Below are positions 1 to 8,738 of a DNA stretch of 64,000 nt, one piece after another. The stretch is from assembly GCA_900766355.1 (NCBI GenBank), contig CAAFVD010000009.1, forward strand, positions 62,001 through 126,000. The letters run 5' to 3'. This stretch comes from Candidatus Gastranaerophilales bacterium. GTDB taxonomy: Bacteria > Cyanobacteriota > Vampirovibrionia > Gastranaerophilales > Gastranaerophilaceae. Position numbers and translations under genes: made by a program. The notes below the pieces were generated by a model. The model worked only from the letters and a program-made list of their open reading frames with translations, was not told where the DNA came from and ran no database searches. Position 1 is the first letter of the stretch. Each line of letters opens with the position of its first letter.

Positions 1-238
1 AAAGTTCTTTTGGTTGAACAAATGGCATAAGTAATTCTTGCGCACCTGCAGAATCCATTTCTTCTCTAACAATGTTCTCAACTTTTTTAAGCACTCTCCA
101 CATAAGTGGCAAATAATTATATACCCCTGATGTAAGTTTTCTTATATACCCTGCTTTTACAAGGAATTTGTGAGAAACGACTTCTGCATCAGAAGGAAAT
201 TCTCTAAGTGTTTGAACAAAAAGTTTTGACATTTTCAT
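1..238 (-). CDS. proS: Prolyl-tRNA synthetase, N-terminal part (runs off the window)
   Basis: This is the first ~79 residues of a class II aminoacyl-tRNA synthetase that charges tRNA-Pro in the cytoplasm. The translated start contains the typical ProS N-terminal sequence, with PSDAEVVSHKFLVKAGYIRK followed by SGVYNYLP, REEMDSAGAQELLMP and a QP.EL segment. The ATG chosen has a GAGG ribosome binding site 10 nt upstream; a second in-frame ATG two codons on is less well placed. The rest of the gene lies beyond the left edge. The family assignment is secure because these blocks form motif 1 and its surroundings in bacterial-type ProS. Confidence 0.93.
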   Translation of the reverse strand, partial: MKMSKLFVQTLREFPSDAEVVSHKFLVKAGYIRKLTSGVYNYLPLMWRVLKKVENIVREEMDSAGAQELLMPFVQPKEL

Positions 239-358
239 AATGTAATTACCTCATATAAACTATTTATGAGAAAATCCTAGCACAAATGGAATTATGGGTA
301 AAGTTTGAAAATTTTATTAGGTTCAAATTCTTCTTTATGTTATTTGATTTCATAAAAC

Positions 359-388
359 AAAGAGAGCAACTTTTTAGTCACTCTCTTT
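359..388 (-). terminator. Hairpin terminator after the HExxH protein gene
   Basis: A 12-bp stem (AAAGAGAG plus four more pairs, two of them G-U) with a six-base loop. On the minus strand a short GTTTT run follows. It lies just past the stop codon of the secreted HExxH protein gene and before proS. The T-tract is short, so termination may be partial. Confidence 0.55.
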
Positions 389-413
389 ATTTAATAAGGA
401 TATTTCTAATTGG

Positions 414-980
414 TTAATACATTGCTAATTGAACTCTATAAAAGCTATTGTTTCTGATAGATTCAGATATTTTATCATGCGCTGGGTCAGAAGTAAGATA
501 CATACGTTCTAAACTATTTAATCTTTTCATTAAGTTGTTATCAACACTACTTGTAACATTATGTTTTAGTTTGTGCCAATATTCTGCTTCTTTTCTAGTA
601 CAATTAACTTCTTCTGTAAATGTTGCTACATCTGCCTTATGGAAACTTTCATGTGCTATTAAACAAGCTATAGCTTCTTTTGGTGAATTACGATATGCTG
701 CATTTAATAAAATTACTCTATTACCAAACTGATCAAGAGAAGATATTGCATAATCTTTTGAACTTTCGATATCTATCATCATAAAATCACAAAATTTGAT
801 AGTTACACTTTTGTCTATTAAATTATCAAAAACTTCATCTGCTCCTATATTATTCAATACTGTAAGAGCTTCTTGTATTCTATAATCATTAGAAAAATGT
901 TTTACATTATATCCTGCTGCAAAAGCCTGATTTGCTGCCAAAATAAGCACACTAAATAAAACTATGACGATACGTTTCAT
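414..980 (-). CDS. Secreted protein with HExxH zinc-protease-like motif
   Basis: A 188-residue protein with a clear signal peptide (basic MKR, hydrophobic core, cleavage near AFA-AGY at residue 22). The centre carries HESFH at residues 110-114, matching the HExxH zinc-binding motif of metallopeptidases. It is followed by an acidic pair at 123-124 and a KEAEYW segment at 130-135 that could supply the third ligand (gluzincin-like). A Cys just before the EA segment and another before the HExxH could form a disulfide. The GAGAGG ribosome binding site fits this ATG. I do not recognise a named family. A small periplasmic metallopeptidase is an inference from the motif and signal peptide; no substrate can be proposed. 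Confidence 0.7.
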   Translation of the reverse strand: MKRIVIVLFSVLILAANQAFAAGYNVKHFSNDYRIQEALTVLNNIGADEVFDNLIDKSVTIKFCDFMMIDIESSKDYAISSLDQFGNRVILLNAAYRNSPKEAIACLIAHESFHKADVATFTEEVNCTRKEAEYWHKLKHNVTSSVDNNLMKRLNSLERMYLTSDPAHDKISESIRNNSFYRVQLAMY

Positions 981-1179
981 AATTACACACCTCTCTATTT
1001 TTCTTATCCCTGTGATAGTATTTTTTATTTAAATTTTTCGATTTCCCTTGGTGTATATATCGACATTTTTTTGAAAAACTTTAGGATTTTGATAAAATAC
1101 TTTACATTTCTTAATTGTACTTTTTACACTAATTATGCTAGGATATAGACGTAATCAGCAAATACAGAGGATTTATATA

Positions 1180-2715
1180 ATGATTAATATTGTAAAAAAA
1201 GACTTTATGGCATCAATAATTGTCTTTTTAGTAGCATTACCTCTTGCAATAGGGATTTCTATTGCTTGTGGTTTACCTATATATAGTGGTATCGTTTCAG
1301 GAATTATAGGTGGTATTGTTGTAGGTTTGTTTTCAGGTAATTCTCTACAAGTATCAGGCCCTGCTGCAGGTCTGATACTGATTATTGTAGAAATTATCCA
1401 CACAATGGGTGTAGAAAAGTTATTTTTGATAATATTCCTTGTTGGATTATTACAAATCCTATTCGGACTTATGTCTTTTGGAAAATGGTTTAGAGCTATT
1501 TCACCTGCAATTATTCAAGGTATGCTTGCAGGAATTGGGATTTCTATATTCTTATCTCAATTCCATATAATGCTAGATAGCAAACCAAACAATGACTTTT
1601 TATTGAATATAAAAGATTTATTGCGTATTATATACAATTCTGTATTACCATTGGACGGTTCACCACACCATTTGGCTTGTATGACAGGTATAATTACTAT
1701 TGCTTGCATAATCGGTTGGAAATTCTTACCTTGGAAGAAATTACATGCAATCCCATCAGCTCTTGTTGGTATTATAGTTGCATCTCTTTTAGCTAATTTT
1801 ATGCATTTTAATATCAGTTATATTCAAGTAGGACAAAACTTTTGGAGTAATATCAACTTTATAAGTCCTCAAGATTTATCAAATCTTTTTAATTCTTCCG
1901 TAATAATAAATGCTCTTGTTATAACATTTATTGCCAGTGCAGAAACTCTATTGACCTCAACAGCTATTGACAAGATGAGCGAAAACTCAAAAACAGATTA
2001 TGACAAAGAAATTATTGCACAAGGTATTGGGAACTCTTTATCAGGCTTCCTTGGCGGTTTGCCAATTACAGGGGTTATAGTAAGAAGTGCTGCAAACATA
2101 AACGCAGGTGCAAGAACGAGAACCTCTGCAGTTCTCCATGGGGTTTGGTTACTTGTGTTTGTAACATTATTCCCGTTTGTATTAAACTACATTCCTGTAA
2201 GTGCTTTGGCCGGCATACTTGTTTATACGGGCTATAAACTTGTTGATATAGATTCGGCAAAACACATCTTCAGATTAAGCAAAGGAGAATTTGCAATATA
2301 CTTAATAACTCTTATTTCAATTCTTTTCACAAATTTGTTTGAAGGGATTGTAATAGGATTTGTATGCGCCTTCTTAAAAAGTGCCTATAAAGTTTTGAAG
2401 GTTGATATTGATAAGGATTTTATTGAAAGTGAAAACAGAATTGTTGCAAAAATCCATGGTAATATTACATTTTTACAATTACCTACATTGATAGAGACTT
2501 TGGAAAGTTTACCTAAAGATAAAAATATCACACTTTGCGCTGAAAGATTGCATTATATAGACCACGCTTGCATTGACTATATAAAATCTTGGGAAAAAGA
2601 AAGACTTACTGAAATGCCAAATTATGATATCCATGTTGCTTGGGAAGAAATGAGCAAGACATATCCAACCTTTGAATGGCACTTGTTCCACAAAGAAAAT
2701 ACTAAGAAGAATTAA
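1180..2715 (+). CDS. SulP-family anion transporter
   Basis: A 511-residue inner-membrane protein of the SulP (SLC26-like) family, which moves sulfate, bicarbonate or other anions. It has about ten or more hydrophobic segments. The N-terminal block has the SulP-typical GLPIYSGIVSGIIGG and SGPAAGLI sequences, and the middle has SAETLLTSTAIDKMS and a GGLPITGVIVRSAANINAG-type block. The last ~100 residues form a soluble tail in the position of a STAS domain. An ATG 45 nt upstream is also open, but AGAGG nine bases before this ATG favours it. The substrate cannot be told from sequence; bicarbonate or sulfate are the usual possibilities. It stands alone between genes on the other strand. Confidence 0.88.
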   Translation: MINIVKKDFMASIIVFLVALPLAIGISIACGLPIYSGIVSGIIGGIVVGLFSGNSLQVSGPAAGLILIIVEIIHTMGVEKLFLIIFLVGLLQILFGLMSFGKWFRAISPAIIQGMLAGIGISIFLSQFHIMLDSKPNNDFLLNIKDLLRIIYNSVLPLDGSPHHLACMTGIITIACIIGWKFLPWKKLHAIPSALVGIIVASLLANFMHFNISYIQVGQNFWSNINFISPQDLSNLFNSSVIINALVITFIASAETLLTSTAIDKMSENSKTDYDKEIIAQGIGNSLSGFLGGLPITGVIVRSAANINAGARTRTSAVLHGVWLLVFVTLFPFVLNYIPVSALAGILVYTGYKLVDIDSAKHIFRLSKGEFAIYLITLISILFTNLFEGIVIGFVCAFLKSAYKVLKVDIDKDFIESENRIVAKIHGNITFLQLPTLIETLESLPKDKNITLCAERLHYIDHACIDYIKSWEKERLTEMPNYDIHVAWEEMSKTYPTFEWHLFHKENTKKN

Positions 2716-2726
2716 GAACGCAAATT

Positions 2727-2760
2727 GTCATTACAAGCCCACATAGTGGCGTTGCAATCC
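2727..2760. repeat. Dispersed intergenic repeat (GTCATT...GCAATCC type)
   Basis: The stretch starts GTCATTACAAGC and ends GTTGCAATCC with a small imperfect hairpin (GCCCAC/GTGGC) between. It resembles the short intergenic repeats of the GTCATTGCGAG...GCAATCC type found between genes in many bacteria. It sits between the convergent ends of the SulP gene and the TolC-like gene. Confidence 0.45.
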
Positions 2761-2779
2761 AAAAGTGCATTAAAATCAT

Positions 2780-4063
2780 CTACAAGTCAATATCAATTGT
2801 AAAGTTATCAAGTCCAACTTCTTGCAAAAGGGCAATATAGGCATTGTAATAAACACCCATTGCTGCTAAGAACTCGTTTAACAACTCTTGATGAGAATGT
2901 TCTACGACAATCAAGTTTGTTAATGGAGTTTTTCCTTTTTGATACCGTTGTTTTGATAATGATAAAATTCTGTTTGATTCATCAAGAATTGATTTATAAT
3001 GCTCTACATTTTCTTGAGCAATAACAAACTTGTCATAGTTTGTGTGTATAACATTTTTTGTAATATTGATTATTGAATTATATTCTAACTGAGCTTTTTC
3101 ATATTGTAGTTTTGCATTCTTAATCTCAGGAGAATAATTATAAAGAGCTGGAATATCTAACCCTGCACCTACATACGCACCTGGAGTTCCATCATGTGCA
3201 AATGCGTATCCACCTGACAAATATAAATCAGGAATTCTTTGTTTAGCTACAACAGTAATTTCTTTACGAGCCTTTACAACCTTAGCTGCAGCCATTTTTA
3301 TATCATATCGATTTTTAAAAGCAACTGATTCTAACTCCGTATAATCAGGAAGTTCTAACTGGGTAAAAAAAGCCTGCCCAAATACTGAATCCTCTTGAGC
3401 ATCATATAATGTCAAATTGTTTTCTAAGTTCAAAACCTTGTTGAAATTGTACTGTGCAGTCCTAACACTTGCTTTTGCTCTATTTATTTGTACTAGTTGT
3501 TTTTTTAATCTCATGTCAGCTTGCAACACATCAATTTCATAGTTAGGATTATTTTTAGGTCTACTTTCTGCGATTTTAAGCAATTCTTCTAACAAATCTC
3601 GTCTATCTTCCATTATTTTTAAATCGGATTTTGCTAAAAGCAAATTGAAATAAGATGTTCTAACTCTTAATTTTAATTTAAATTCATAGTCTTTGATTTT
3701 ATTTTCGGTATAAGAAAGTCCTGCTTCTGCAGCCTTCTTTCTAGTTCCTCTTTTAGTTATTTCTATTGGGAGCATAATACCGACTTGACTGGAATTTCCT
3801 TTAGCAATTCTTCCCATTAAAAGATTTGATTGGAATTGAGGGTTCTTTAGAGCGTTAGCAATCTTTATATCATTTTTTGAAATCCCTAAATTTTTTCTTT
3901 GCTCTTTTAATTCAATATTACCTTCGAGTGCTAAGTTCATTGCTTGTTCCAAAGATATTTTAAACCTATCTGCATCAGAATGAGCAAGCGAAGATGAATC
4001 CACAGCAAATGCTGGTGAAATCAATACAAGCATTAAAAGTAATATTAATAAAGCCTTCTTCAT
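2780..4063 (-). CDS. TolC-like outer membrane efflux protein
   Basis: A 427-residue protein with a signal peptide (MKK, long Leu-rich core, cleavage after PAFA near residue 20) and the two long alpha-helical repeats of the outer membrane efflux protein (OEP/TolC) family. The first repeat opens with ISLEQAMNLALEGN at ~35-48, the usual OEP start block; the second repeats the pattern around the YTELESVAFKNRYDIKMA segment. Such proteins form trimeric outer membrane channels with periplasmic helical barrels and work with RND, ABC or MFS pumps. No pump or adaptor gene is adjacent, so the partner must be elsewhere. The length is typical of the CzcC/TolC group. Confidence 0.87.
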   Translation of the reverse strand: MKKALLILLLMLVLISPAFAVDSSSLAHSDADRFKISLEQAMNLALEGNIELKEQRKNLGISKNDIKIANALKNPQFQSNLLMGRIAKGNSSQVGIMLPIEITKRGTRKKAAEAGLSYTENKIKDYEFKLKLRVRTSYFNLLLAKSDLKIMEDRRDLLEELLKIAESRPKNNPNYEIDVLQADMRLKKQLVQINRAKASVRTAQYNFNKVLNLENNLTLYDAQEDSVFGQAFFTQLELPDYTELESVAFKNRYDIKMAAAKVVKARKEITVVAKQRIPDLYLSGGYAFAHDGTPGAYVGAGLDIPALYNYSPEIKNAKLQYEKAQLEYNSIINITKNVIHTNYDKFVIAQENVEHYKSILDESNRILSLSKQRYQKGKTPLTNLIVVEHSHQELLNEFLAAMGVYYNAYIALLQEVGLDNFTIDIDL

Positions 4064-4167
4064 ACTAAATATTTTATGATAAAAATTTATACTAGCAAAA
4101 TTTTTTTTAAATAATATTTAGTGCGGGATTTGGGGTTGCACAAATCCTAATATAAAATAACCAACAT

Positions 4168-4455
4168 TCACATATTCCGTATCGGAGTATGGAATGACGT
4201 CATATTGAATGATAGCAAAAGGTCTCTCACAAATCTTACATGAGATTCTTCGGCAAGCCGAGCAGAGGGTGAAAATCGAAAATTCATAATCGGAAAAAGT
4301 ATTTTTTCGATTTGGATTTGAGTGTACCTGTTTAGTGCGAGGCGTAGCAGGCTACGCCCTCTGAATGACACACTTTTTCATCATATTAAGCGAAAGCGAA
4401 ATATCTCTAATAAGGCTTACATGAGATTCTTCGCCTAAAGGCTCTGAATGACAGT
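4168..4455. repeat. Repeat-rich intergenic mosaic between the TolC-like gene and the next gene
   Basis: This ~420-base gap has no convincing gene. It holds two copies of a motif starting CTTACATGAGATTCTTCG (from about 4227 and 4410), each followed by a short palindrome. The second ends CTCTGAATGACAG, and a related CTCTGAATGACA occurs near 4360. There is also a perfect 8-bp hairpin GGCGTAGC-AG-GCTACGCC (4341-4358) and an imperfect one, ATTCC...GGAAT (4174-4195). The copies resemble the dispersed AGATTCTTCG...GAATGAC intergenic repeats seen in many bacteria. A 67-codon open frame here is an accident of the repeat. Confidence 0.6.
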
Positions 4456-4482
4456 TAACTTCTGTTTTCCCACTTTACAAAT

Positions 4483-4935
4483 CTATAAACTATTTTTATC
4501 AGCTTTTTTAGCTCGTTTGATAGCTTCTCTATCGTGTTTTGCTTTGAATTTTGGATTAAAATTACATTCTTTTATCAAATTATCGTAATATTTTTGTCTT
4601 TCAACAGGATTCTTAATTCCTTCAGCTGCGACTAAACCATCATCAAACTTAATCTTTTTATTGTAATATCCAATATTTTTAAGCTTTGTTGTTGAATGAA
4701 CAATCATCGGAACTCCTACAGGTGAAAGAAAAAGTGTCGAAGATAAGCCGATACCTGCACCCAATTCTCCGATTGATTTACCTCTTGAAAACATTCTTGG
4801 TTCTTGGTATTTATCAGGAACATAATCTTCCCATTTTGGTGCTACAACTTCTTTTGTAGTATTTGTATTTGCAAAAGCTACAGAACTAGGCATCAATAAT
4901 GCTACCAACAAAGATAAAACAACAAATCTTTTCAT
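4483..4935 (-). CDS. Small secreted protein of unknown function
   Basis: A 150-residue protein with a signal peptide (MKR, hydrophobic core, cleavage near AFA-NTN at ~22). After a Lys/Pro-rich stretch there is one Gly-rich hydrophobic segment (around IGELGAGIGLSSTLFLSPVG). The C-terminal third is highly basic (KFKAKHDREAIKRAKKADK). GGAG six bases before this ATG decides the start; a TTG four codons upstream is less likely. It is followed on the same strand by the MMPL-acyltransferase gene, but the gap and separate ribosome binding site do not prove an operon. I do not recognise the family; it is probably periplasmic or membrane-associated. Confidence 0.65.
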   Translation of the reverse strand: MKRFVVLSLLVALLMPSSVAFANTNTTKEVVAPKWEDYVPDKYQEPRMFSRGKSIGELGAGIGLSSTLFLSPVGVPMIVHSTTKLKNIGYYNKKIKFDDGLVAAEGIKNPVERQKYYDNLIKECNFNPKFKAKHDREAIKRAKKADKNSL

Positions 4936-4997
4936 AATAATCTCCAATATTATTTTTATATTGCATACAAAACAAACCTATTATACCATATTTTCAA

Positions 4998-7829
4998 TTA
5001 TTTAAACAAATCATAAAAATGATAAAATTGATAAGGTGCAAACAAAGTCATTTTTTCTAAAAATCTTGAAAATTCTTCTTGTAATCTTGCAAGATTATCA
5101 CTTTTTTTATTATCTGCTTCAAACTTTTCTGACTCTACAAGAAATTCTTTACCTGTTTTTATACAAGATATCAAATATATCGGATATTCCAACATCAAAG
5201 CAAACTTTAAAGAGCCTAAAGGTAAGCTTATCTTTTTCCCCAACAAATCTATTTCATAGCACTTGTTAGTATTAGAAGATGACAGTCTATCTCCTGCCAT
5301 AAAAACTATCTCTCCATTATTTAATCGTTCTTTTAATTCAATAACCGTTTCGATTCCTATATCTTCTACCGGAAAAATTTTTACATCTTTATTATCTGAC
5401 AAGGAATTTATAAAATCATTAAAGGTTTCACAATGTTTTTTTTGCATAAAAATATTTACTTTTTTATGTTCAGTATTCTGTATAAAAGCTCTCATCACCT
5501 CAACATTACCAACATGAGTAAATATAAAAAATAATCCGCCTTTTTTTAAATCTGTTTCTAACTTCTGATTTTTTATTCTAAAATTGAATTTCGCTAAACC
5601 TGAATACACTTCTATTTTATCTACAAGAGAAAGTGCGTAAGCATAAACATGCCTGAAACCATTAACAAATGAAGGTTTGTATTTTTCATCTTTTGTATAT
5701 TCATACAACACTTGAAAATACTTATTAGAACATTTTCGCAAATTTGATGAACCTAAATAAGTAAACAAACCAACCCACCATGCAATCCATTCCAAAGGTT
5801 TGCGTCCAAACATCTTGTATAAATAAAAACTCAACTTCAACCTTTTTACACCAGCTGAACGTTCTTTTATTTCAAACCATTGTTGATAAGTATTATCATC
5901 ATCAAAAATTATACAACTTGCGATATAAGACGAAATTATACCAACCAATAACAAACTTCCAAAAATACTAATTAGCTTAAACCCTGCAAAACTTAGCAAC
6001 AGAAATGAAAACGCTGTTGAAATACAAGCTGAAAAAACTGCAATATTCGTTTTTGAATCACCATTTGATTTAAAAATAGAATAATCAATAGTAAAGCCTA
6101 TTATCAAAAATATGGTTAATATACTAAAAATATTTATACCACACCCGAGTATTTGTCCAAAAGCCACACTTACGCAAACCCCAATCAATGGAGGTAGCAT
6201 AATTTTCAAGGCTTTTTTGTTGTACATTAAATATAAATATACAAACATTCCTAAAAACAATATTGGAATCAAAGGTTGAACCAATTTTCGACTTTGTTTT
6301 AATGACATTGAAATATCTTTTTGAATATTAATAATTTTTGATTTAGGAATTTCTTTTAATCCTAAACCATAAGCTATTATTATCTTCTCACCATTCAAAT
6401 AAAACGAAGGTATTTTATAATCAAAAGTAGAATTATTATTTTTTATAAGATTATTTTTTTGTTCCTTTGTTAAAAAATCCGGATAATTATTAGTTTGATA
6501 CAGATTATTTATGAGTTTTATATTTTCTCTCTGCTCTTTCTGTGTTGGTACAAACTTGCTTTCTGCAATATAATCAACATTATTTTTTTTCAAAACTTCA
6601 CAAACAAGCCCCTCATCTTTTGTCACAATAAAACTAACATCTTTATTCTGAGGATTTGTTGAATGTTGATATATCATTTCAGCCTCTTTTAAGCTTTTAT
6701 CAGGCTTATATAAGCTTTTTATACTATCATCAGTTTTTAATTGTAAAAATCCTAAAACAATAACGACAGAAGCAATAATAACAAACCCTTTCTTGTTAAT
6801 TTTAGGAACATATACAGATTCTGAAACATTAGCCTCAAACGGCAACATAGGAAGAATACAAGTTACAAACAAATAAACCCCAACAAGTCCGCTTATTGTA
6901 TATAAAGATATTTGATTCAAAAGTGGCAATTCAGGAATCAACAAAAAACTGAACGCAATAATTGTTGTAAGCATTGATGATGTAAGATTTTTATAAAACG
7001 CCTTATTATGAGTTTTGTTTGAATAATAATGCAGAGAATAATCAACACCAATACCTATCAAAGTCGTAGCAAAAACAAATGTTAATATATGTATTGTATG
7101 AAAGACCAACGAAGTTACAATATACCCTGTTGCTAAACCAAACAAAATACTCGTAATAACAGGAATAAAAATTTTATATGACCCAAACATATATTTACAA
7201 ACCAAAAGTACAAACACAGTTGCCAAAATTCCGAATATATTTATCTGCAATGCCGATTTTTGAGCCGTTTTATAAGAATGTACAGGAGTTCCAGCCAAAT
7301 ATACATCATAATTTTTAGCCAAATCAACAATCGCACCAACATTGTTTGTTTTTATTTTTACTATCGGATAATCAGGAACTGAAAAGTTAGACATAAAATA
7401 ATCAGACACAAAAAAATATGGGTCTTTATCTATAGGAAGAAGCGAAACTCCTAATGGATTATACAAAAAACTCATACTATTTGTTTCTAACTGCTTGTAT
7501 TGTTTTTGTTCAATAAGTTTTTTAGTTGAATCCAACAAAAACGATTTCGGGTGAGTTTGAATAATATTTTGATACTCTGTATCATCTTGAGAAACTATTT
7601 CTCCAAGTCTTTGTGTTTTTACTACATTCAAAAATTCATCTTTGGATTCATCTTTGAACATTACAATCACATCTGAATTGGTATGTTCGTTTATATCCAA
7701 TAATAATTGATTTTCTTGTTTTACAACTGATTTTAAGATATCAGTTTCAACAAAAGGTCTATGTATTAAACTAAACACAAGCCCTACAAGAAATATTAAT
7801 AATAAAAAAACACACCTAAAAACCTTCAT
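4998..7829 (-). CDS. MMPL/RND-type exporter fused to an LpxL-like acyltransferase
   Basis: A 943-residue fusion. Residues ~1-640 have the MMPL/RND lipid-exporter layout: an N-terminal membrane helix, a large extracytoplasmic loop, a five- or six-helix block (with IGIGVDYSLHYYS), a second loop and a second helix block (with IGFTIDYSIFKSNGDS). Residues ~690-943 match the LpxL/HtrB lysophospholipid acyltransferase family, with the catalytic H772-x4-E777 in THVGNVE and the later AGDRLSS segment. In aryl-polyene-type clusters the exporter and the acyltransferase are usually separate genes. Its start shares one base with the stop of the upstream LolA-like gene (TAATG), so translation is probably coupled. 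The likely job is acylation and export of a lipid made by the operon; this is inferred from context. Confidence 0.85.
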   Translation of the reverse strand: MKVFRCVFLLLIFLVGLVFSLIHRPFVETDILKSVVKQENQLLLDINEHTNSDVIVMFKDESKDEFLNVVKTQRLGEIVSQDDTEYQNIIQTHPKSFLLDSTKKLIEQKQYKQLETNSMSFLYNPLGVSLLPIDKDPYFFVSDYFMSNFSVPDYPIVKIKTNNVGAIVDLAKNYDVYLAGTPVHSYKTAQKSALQINIFGILATVFVLLVCKYMFGSYKIFIPVITSILFGLATGYIVTSLVFHTIHILTFVFATTLIGIGVDYSLHYYSNKTHNKAFYKNLTSSMLTTIIAFSFLLIPELPLLNQISLYTISGLVGVYLFVTCILPMLPFEANVSESVYVPKINKKGFVIIASVVIVLGFLQLKTDDSIKSLYKPDKSLKEAEMIYQHSTNPQNKDVSFIVTKDEGLVCEVLKKNNVDYIAESKFVPTQKEQRENIKLINNLYQTNNYPDFLTKEQKNNLIKNNNSTFDYKIPSFYLNGEKIIIAYGLGLKEIPKSKIINIQKDISMSLKQSRKLVQPLIPILFLGMFVYLYLMYNKKALKIMLPPLIGVCVSVAFGQILGCGINIFSILTIFLIIGFTIDYSIFKSNGDSKTNIAVFSACISTAFSFLLLSFAGFKLISIFGSLLLVGIISSYIASCIIFDDDNTYQQWFEIKERSAGVKRLKLSFYLYKMFGRKPLEWIAWWVGLFTYLGSSNLRKCSNKYFQVLYEYTKDEKYKPSFVNGFRHVYAYALSLVDKIEVYSGLAKFNFRIKNQKLETDLKKGGLFFIFTHVGNVEVMRAFIQNTEHKKVNIFMQKKHCETFNDFINSLSDNKDVKIFPVEDIGIETVIELKERLNNGEIVFMAGDRLSSSNTNKCYEIDLLGKKISLPLGSLKFALMLEYPIYLISCIKTGKEFLVESEKFEADNKKSDNLARLQEEFSRFLEKMTLFAPYQFYHFYDLFK

Positions 7830-8338
7830 TAATCTACCTTAAAACTTACTTTAGTTATTGTTCCATCTGTAGCTTTTATCTCTATTATATGTATATTCTT
7901 CTTTCCTGATATATAAAGGCTTTTCACATATTTTTTCATTTGTGGATTATTTGGAACAAGTCCCAACTCCCAAACAGAAGAATTTTTGAAATAGAATTTG
8001 AAATTTTTATTCAAATAAACATAGTTTTTGTTTATAACATTATTTATAATCCTATTTACCTGTTCATTTTTATCATAAGTCGTAGTCATTTTTACTGGGT
8101 ATTTTGTATAAAAAACAACACCTTCCTCTTTCTTGAACGAAAAATCCCCGCCCGATTTTAAAACAACCGTTGAGTTTGGAACAGTTTTAGTCTGAGTAAA
8201 AGGACAATTTATATTACTAAAATTAGGAATATGCTTCATAACCGTTTTAGCATCAGAAGGGTGCGAGAATATATCTGACGCAAAAACAATATTTGATAGA
8301 AGTATTATTACTAAAAATATTTTACAAAGATTTTTCAT
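7829..8338 (-). CDS. LolA-like periplasmic lipid/lipoprotein carrier
   Basis: A 169-residue protein with a signal peptide (MKNLCK, hydrophobic core, cleavage after VFA near residue 20). The rest is rich in beta strand and has the LolA-like early block NCPFTQTKTVP, followed by a strand pair around GGDFSFKKEEGVVFYTKYP, as in outer membrane lipoprotein carrier homologues of aryl-polyene clusters. It overlaps the thioesterase gene by 17 bases and the exporter gene by one base. It would carry a lipid or lipoprotein across the periplasm from the MMPL exporter. The fold is inferred from motif and context, since LolA-like sequences diverge strongly. Confidence 0.72.
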   Translation of the reverse strand: MKNLCKIFLVIILLSNIVFASDIFSHPSDAKTVMKHIPNFSNINCPFTQTKTVPNSTVVLKSGGDFSFKKEEGVVFYTKYPVKMTTTYDKNEQVNRIINNVINKNYVYLNKNFKFYFKNSSVWELGLVPNNPQMKKYVKSLYISGKKNIHIIEIKATDGTITKVSFKVD

Positions 8339-8738
8339 ACTGTTCGATTTTTTCCTTTAAATTCACAGGTTCTGCATAAATACTTTGCATAGAATGTTTA
8401 TCAACACATATCTGCATTGATTTAGCTTTAAATATTTTTTCTCCTGTTTCCTCATTATAAATAGTGTATTTTATATTTATTGCAGGCTCTATATCCTTCA
8501 ACTCACATTCAACCCGTAGCTTATCTCCAAAAGTTGAAGGTTTAATAAACTTAAATTCCATTTTTGCTATAGGATACATAAACCCATCATTATACATATC
8601 CATATATGTATATCCTATTTTTGAAAACATATCACATCTTGCTTGTTCTAAATACTTGATATAGTTGCCATGCCAGACTATATTCATAGGGTCAACATCA
8701 TAAAATGGTACATCTAAAATCATTGAAGTTTTTATCAT
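8322..8738 (-). CDS. 4-hydroxybenzoyl-CoA-type (YbgC-like) thioesterase
   Basis: A 138-residue hotdog-fold thioesterase. The N-terminus carries the family signature YDVDPMNIVWHGNYIKYLEQAR, whose Asp and His-Gly-Asn-Tyr residues belong to the YbgC/4HBT active site. It hydrolyses acyl-CoA or acyl-ACP thioesters; in aryl-polyene operons the equivalent protein is thought to release or proofread acyl chains. Its ATG directly follows the stop of the AMP-ligase gene and its 3' end overlaps the LolA-like gene, so it belongs to the same transcript. Length is normal for the family. Confidence 0.88.
   Translation of the reverse strand: MIKTSMILDVPFYDVDPMNIVWHGNYIKYLEQARCDMFSKIGYTYMDMYNDGFMYPIAKMEFKFIKPSTFGDKLRVECELKDIEPAINIKYTIYNEETGEKIFKAKSMQICVDKHSMQSIYAEPVNLKEKIEQYEKSL

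Noticed and set aside
2780..4063. Complete efflux operon
   Set aside because: Only the outer membrane component is present; no membrane-fusion or pump gene adjoins it.
4168..4371. A 67-codon open frame in the intergenic gap
   Set aside because: It is made wholly of dispersed repeat sequence and hairpins and has no ribosome binding site or family resemblance.
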